Below, piece after piece: positions 5,044 to 6,484 of a stretch of DNA of 6,484 nt (positions within the stretch are counted from its first letter, which is position 1; each line of letters begins with the position of its first letter). A model generated the notes under the pieces. It was not told where the DNA came from. It saw only the letters and a program-made list of their open reading frames with translations, and made no database searches. Made by a program: the position numbers and the translations under genes. This stretch comes from Deltaproteobacteria bacterium (GTDB taxonomy: Bacteria; Desulfobacterota; DSM-4660; Desulfatiglandales; HGW-15), in assembly GCA_020342025.1 (NCBI GenBank), contig CP070840.1, positions 32,647-39,130 of the forward strand. Direction: 5' to 3'.

Positions 5044-6081
5044 ATGACGAAAATAGAGAGTCCTGAATATGTGAAAATGAGCCATGCCACAGCCATCTCC
5101 CTCGGTTTGACGGAGGGGAGGATGTATCGCGGCGCGGTGAACCGATGCGTGAACCTGCTGGTTCATTACCCTGAAGGGTGTTCTGCCAATTGTGCCTATT
5201 GTGGCCTGGCCAAGAGGCGTCCTGGAATCTATGAAGAAAAGAGCTTCATTCATGTGGCGTGGCCCATATACGCGATGGATGAAGTCATTGATTCGATCAA
5301 CAAGGCCCCCCACTATGTTAAACGTACCTGTATCTCCATGATCACCAACGGCAAATGCCGTCAGGACACCCTGGTGTTGGCCCATCGGCTGAAGAAAGAG
5401 ACCGGCAATCCCATATCCGTCCTTATCAGCCCCAGCATACTAGAGACGGAAGATCTGGTCGCCATGAAGGAGGCTGGCGTTGATAAGGTGGGCGTGGCCA
5501 TAGACCTGGCTACTCCGGAACTCTTTGATAGATACCGGGGAAGTGGCGTTTCAGGACCTCACACGTGGGAGAGATACTGGGAGATATTGACAGCTGGCCT
5601 TGAGGTTTTTGGCAATTTCCATGTGGGCGCCCATCTCATGGTGGGCATGGGTGAGACGGAAAAGGAGATGGTCTCCCTTATGGACAGGATGTGGCAGATG
5701 GGTGTTGTGAATCATCTGTTTTCTTTCTTTGCAGAGGAAAGCTCCGGCCTGGCCGCGAGACCTCAGCCCCCTTGGCCCAAATACCTGCGGGTACAATTGG
5801 CCCGGTTTCTGATCGAGCATGAACGGAGTCGTTTTGATCACATGGATTTTGACGGGCTCGGACGCATCATTGATTTTGGGTTTGACTCGGAAAGTCTAAT
5901 CGAAATCATAAACCTCGGTGCACCCTTCATGACCACAGGTTGTCTGGGACCAGATGGAAAAGTGGCCTGCAACCGCCCGTTTGGTAATTGCCTGCCTGAC
6001 GTGAAGCAGTGGAACTATTCCTATATTCCCGATGATGAGGAGCTCACCCTCATCCGCGAGAATATCTTTAAACTGGGATAG
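5044..6081 (+). CDS. Radical SAM protein, biotin synthase-like; LipS-type lipoyl synthase candidate
   Basis: A 345-residue cytoplasmic iron-sulfur enzyme. C46-x3-C50-x2-C53 (sequence CSANCAYC) is the radical SAM motif that binds the SAM-cleaving 4Fe-4S cluster. The barrel shows TNGK (101-104), SPSILE (129-134), the AGVDKVGVAID strand (144-154) and HLMVGMGETE (197-206), as in the biotin synthase group. The C-terminus has TTGC at 297-300 and CNRPFGN at 309-315, with a further Cys at 316; similar C-terminal Cys/NRP segments occur in the LipS1/LipS2 lipoyl synthases, where they could hold a sulfur-donating auxiliary cluster. Location behind a lipoyl carrier and a ligase supports sulfur insertion into a protein-bound octanoyl chain. 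LipS enzymes act as a pair, and only one is present, so I cannot say which it is. Biotin synthase or another radical SAM function remains possible. ATG 5044 is chosen over TTG 5017, which lies inside the repeat. Confidence 0.8.
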   Translation: MTKIESPEYVKMSHATAISLGLTEGRMYRGAVNRCVNLLVHYPEGCSANCAYCGLAKRRPGIYEEKSFIHVAWPIYAMDEVIDSINKAPHYVKRTCISMITNGKCRQDTLVLAHRLKKETGNPISVLISPSILETEDLVAMKEAGVDKVGVAIDLATPELFDRYRGSGVSGPHTWERYWEILTAGLEVFGNFHVGAHLMVGMGETEKEMVSLMDRMWQMGVVNHLFSFFAEESSGLAARPQPPWPKYLRVQLARFLIEHERSRFDHMDFDGLGRIIDFGFDSESLIEIINLGAPFMTTGCLGPDGKVACNRPFGNCLPDVKQWNYSYIPDDEELTLIRENIFKLG

Positions 6082-6098
6082 ACCTGCCCAAAAATCTT

Positions 6099-6127
6099 TT
6101 GACAAGATACGTAAAAGGTATTAGTTT
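6099..6127 (+). promoter_or_regulatory. Candidate promoter of tRNA-Lys
   Basis: A perfect -35 box TTGACA (6099-6104) is followed after 17 bases by a poor -10 match TAGTTT (6122-6127). Transcription would start near 6134, just ahead of the tRNA at 6141. It lies 17 bases beyond the radical SAM stop, so the tRNA probably has its own promoter. Confidence 0.5.
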
Positions 6128-6140
6128 AAATATTTTGATT

Positions 6141-6217
6141 GGGCCGTTAGCTCAGTCAGGTAGAGCAGCGGACTTTTAATCCGTTGGTCGCGTGTTCGAT
6201 TCACGCACGGCCCACCA
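6141..6217 (+). tRNA. tRNA-Lys (anticodon UUU)
   Basis: A complete cloverleaf: acceptor GGGCCGT (6141-6147) with ACGGCCC (6207-6213); D stem GCTC (6150-6153) with GAGC (6163-6166); anticodon stem GCGGA (6168-6172) with TCCGT (6180-6184), containing one G-T pair; anticodon loop CTTTTAA with TTT at 6175-6177; T stem GCGTG (6190-6194) with CACGC (6202-6206) and loop TTCGATT. The discriminator is A6214, and CCA is encoded at 6215-6217. No intrinsic terminator is evident directly after it. Confidence 0.97.
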
Positions 6218-6401
6218 GTTGCTATGTTGTTGAATGGGATTTAGTATTAGTTCCAGCCATCTTCTATGACATTTGGATGCGGGGAACGAGCACATACTGG
6301 ATTCTTGATGCTGGATGAGTTGAATATATTTTATTTATCTAGTATCCAAAATCGCTCCGCCTGAGTCAGTCAGATATTTTGTTAGGAAAATCGCTGGTTC
6401 A
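6218..6401. other. AT-rich intergenic stretch after tRNA-Lys
   Basis: No gene is supportable here. The only structure I see is a spaced TGGAT motif (6274-6278, 6298-6302, 6311-6315) and an imperfect inverted pair TACTGGAT (6295-6302) with ATCTAGTA (6337-6344), matching at 7 of 8, which may be the remains of another palindromic repeat. No integrase gene or copy of the tRNA 3' end is seen, so an attachment site is not supported. Confidence 0.5.
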
Positions 6402-6484
6402 TCACGGGGCAACATTTAAAAAAAAGCTTGGGACCCTCTCTGAGGTGAACACCTCGGCGGTGGCCATCATGTTGCTATCAACCA
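6402..6484 (-). CDS. Possible 3' end of an unidentified minus-strand gene
   Basis: Read on the minus strand from the window edge, a frame stays open for 27 codons and ends in tandem stops TGATGA (6404-6399). The visible C-terminal residues include MMATAEVFTSERVPSFF. Upstream codons are rich in G or C at the third position, which looks coding, but the stretch is too short for family assignment. A competing reading is that it is non-coding: GAGGTG (6442-6447) and CACCTC (6450-6455) form a small palindrome and A8 lies at 6418-6425. If real, the gene converges on the tRNA. Confidence 0.3.
   Translation of the reverse strand, partial: VDSNMMATAEVFTSERVPSFFLNVAP

Noticed and set aside
4843..5385. 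Minus-strand frame of 180 codons opposite the ligase and radical SAM genes
   Set aside because: It lies antisense to two well-supported genes and across two repeats; its translation contains the repeat peptide TTEAQRAQR and no domain.
6418..6457. Minus-strand terminator made of the GAGGTG/CACCTC palindrome and the T8 run
   Set aside because: The stem has only a two-base loop and stands about 14 bases from the T-run, unlike an intrinsic terminator.
6218..6478. GTTGCTAT direct repeats at 6218-6225 and 6471-6478, as possible attachment-site ends beside the tRNA
   Set aside because: Eight bases is too short to be meaningful, the copies do not include the tRNA 3' end, and no integrase is in view.

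Overview
The window looks like chromosomal DNA from a Gram-negative, probably anaerobic bacterium, most plausibly a Desulfobacterota (sulfate-reducer type) lineage. That placement is an inference. It rests on the gene families, on roughly 50% GC by eye, and on intergenic spaces filled with short palindromic elements that I recall from such genomes. All confidently called genes lie on the + strand; the only minus-strand candidate is a fragment at the right edge.

Layout. Positions 1-400 hold no convincing gene but carry a series of hairpin-forming elements (124-172, 183-226, 333-360). Next come a ChaN-like lipoprotein (401-1324) and a zinc-ribbon Nudix hydrolase (1321-1860) that overlap by ATGA. 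A 15-nt-arm palindrome begins on the last base of the Nudix stop codon and leads into histidinol dehydrogenase hisD (GTG start at 1935, ends 3233). No other histidine gene is visible. A 168-bp gap with a possible promoter and two strong hairpins separates hisD from a three-gene group: a GcvH-like lipoyl carrier protein (3402-3842), a lipoate-protein ligase-like protein with a C-terminal accessory-like region (3845-4912), and a biotin-synthase-like radical SAM protein (5044-6081). A tRNA-Lys(UUU) with encoded CCA follows at 6141-6217. The last 267 bases are mostly AT-rich and non-coding, with a possible 3' end of a minus-strand gene at the edge.

How the genes work together. The carrier, ligase and radical SAM genes read as a compact protein-lipoylation unit: a carrier with the acceptor lysine (K69), an enzyme that attaches octanoate or lipoate, and an enzyme that could insert sulfur. 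This resembles the sLpl(AB)-LipS1/LipS2 type of lipoate assembly known from archaea and sulfur-oxidising bacteria, rather than LipB/LipA. Only one LipS-like protein is present, no glycine-cleavage T or P gene is in view, and the carrier has an unusual lipoyl-site context (SRKW where GcvH normally has SVKA). The carrier's client complex is therefore unknown from this window. The upstream genes (ChaN-like, Nudix, hisD) have no obvious functional link to it.
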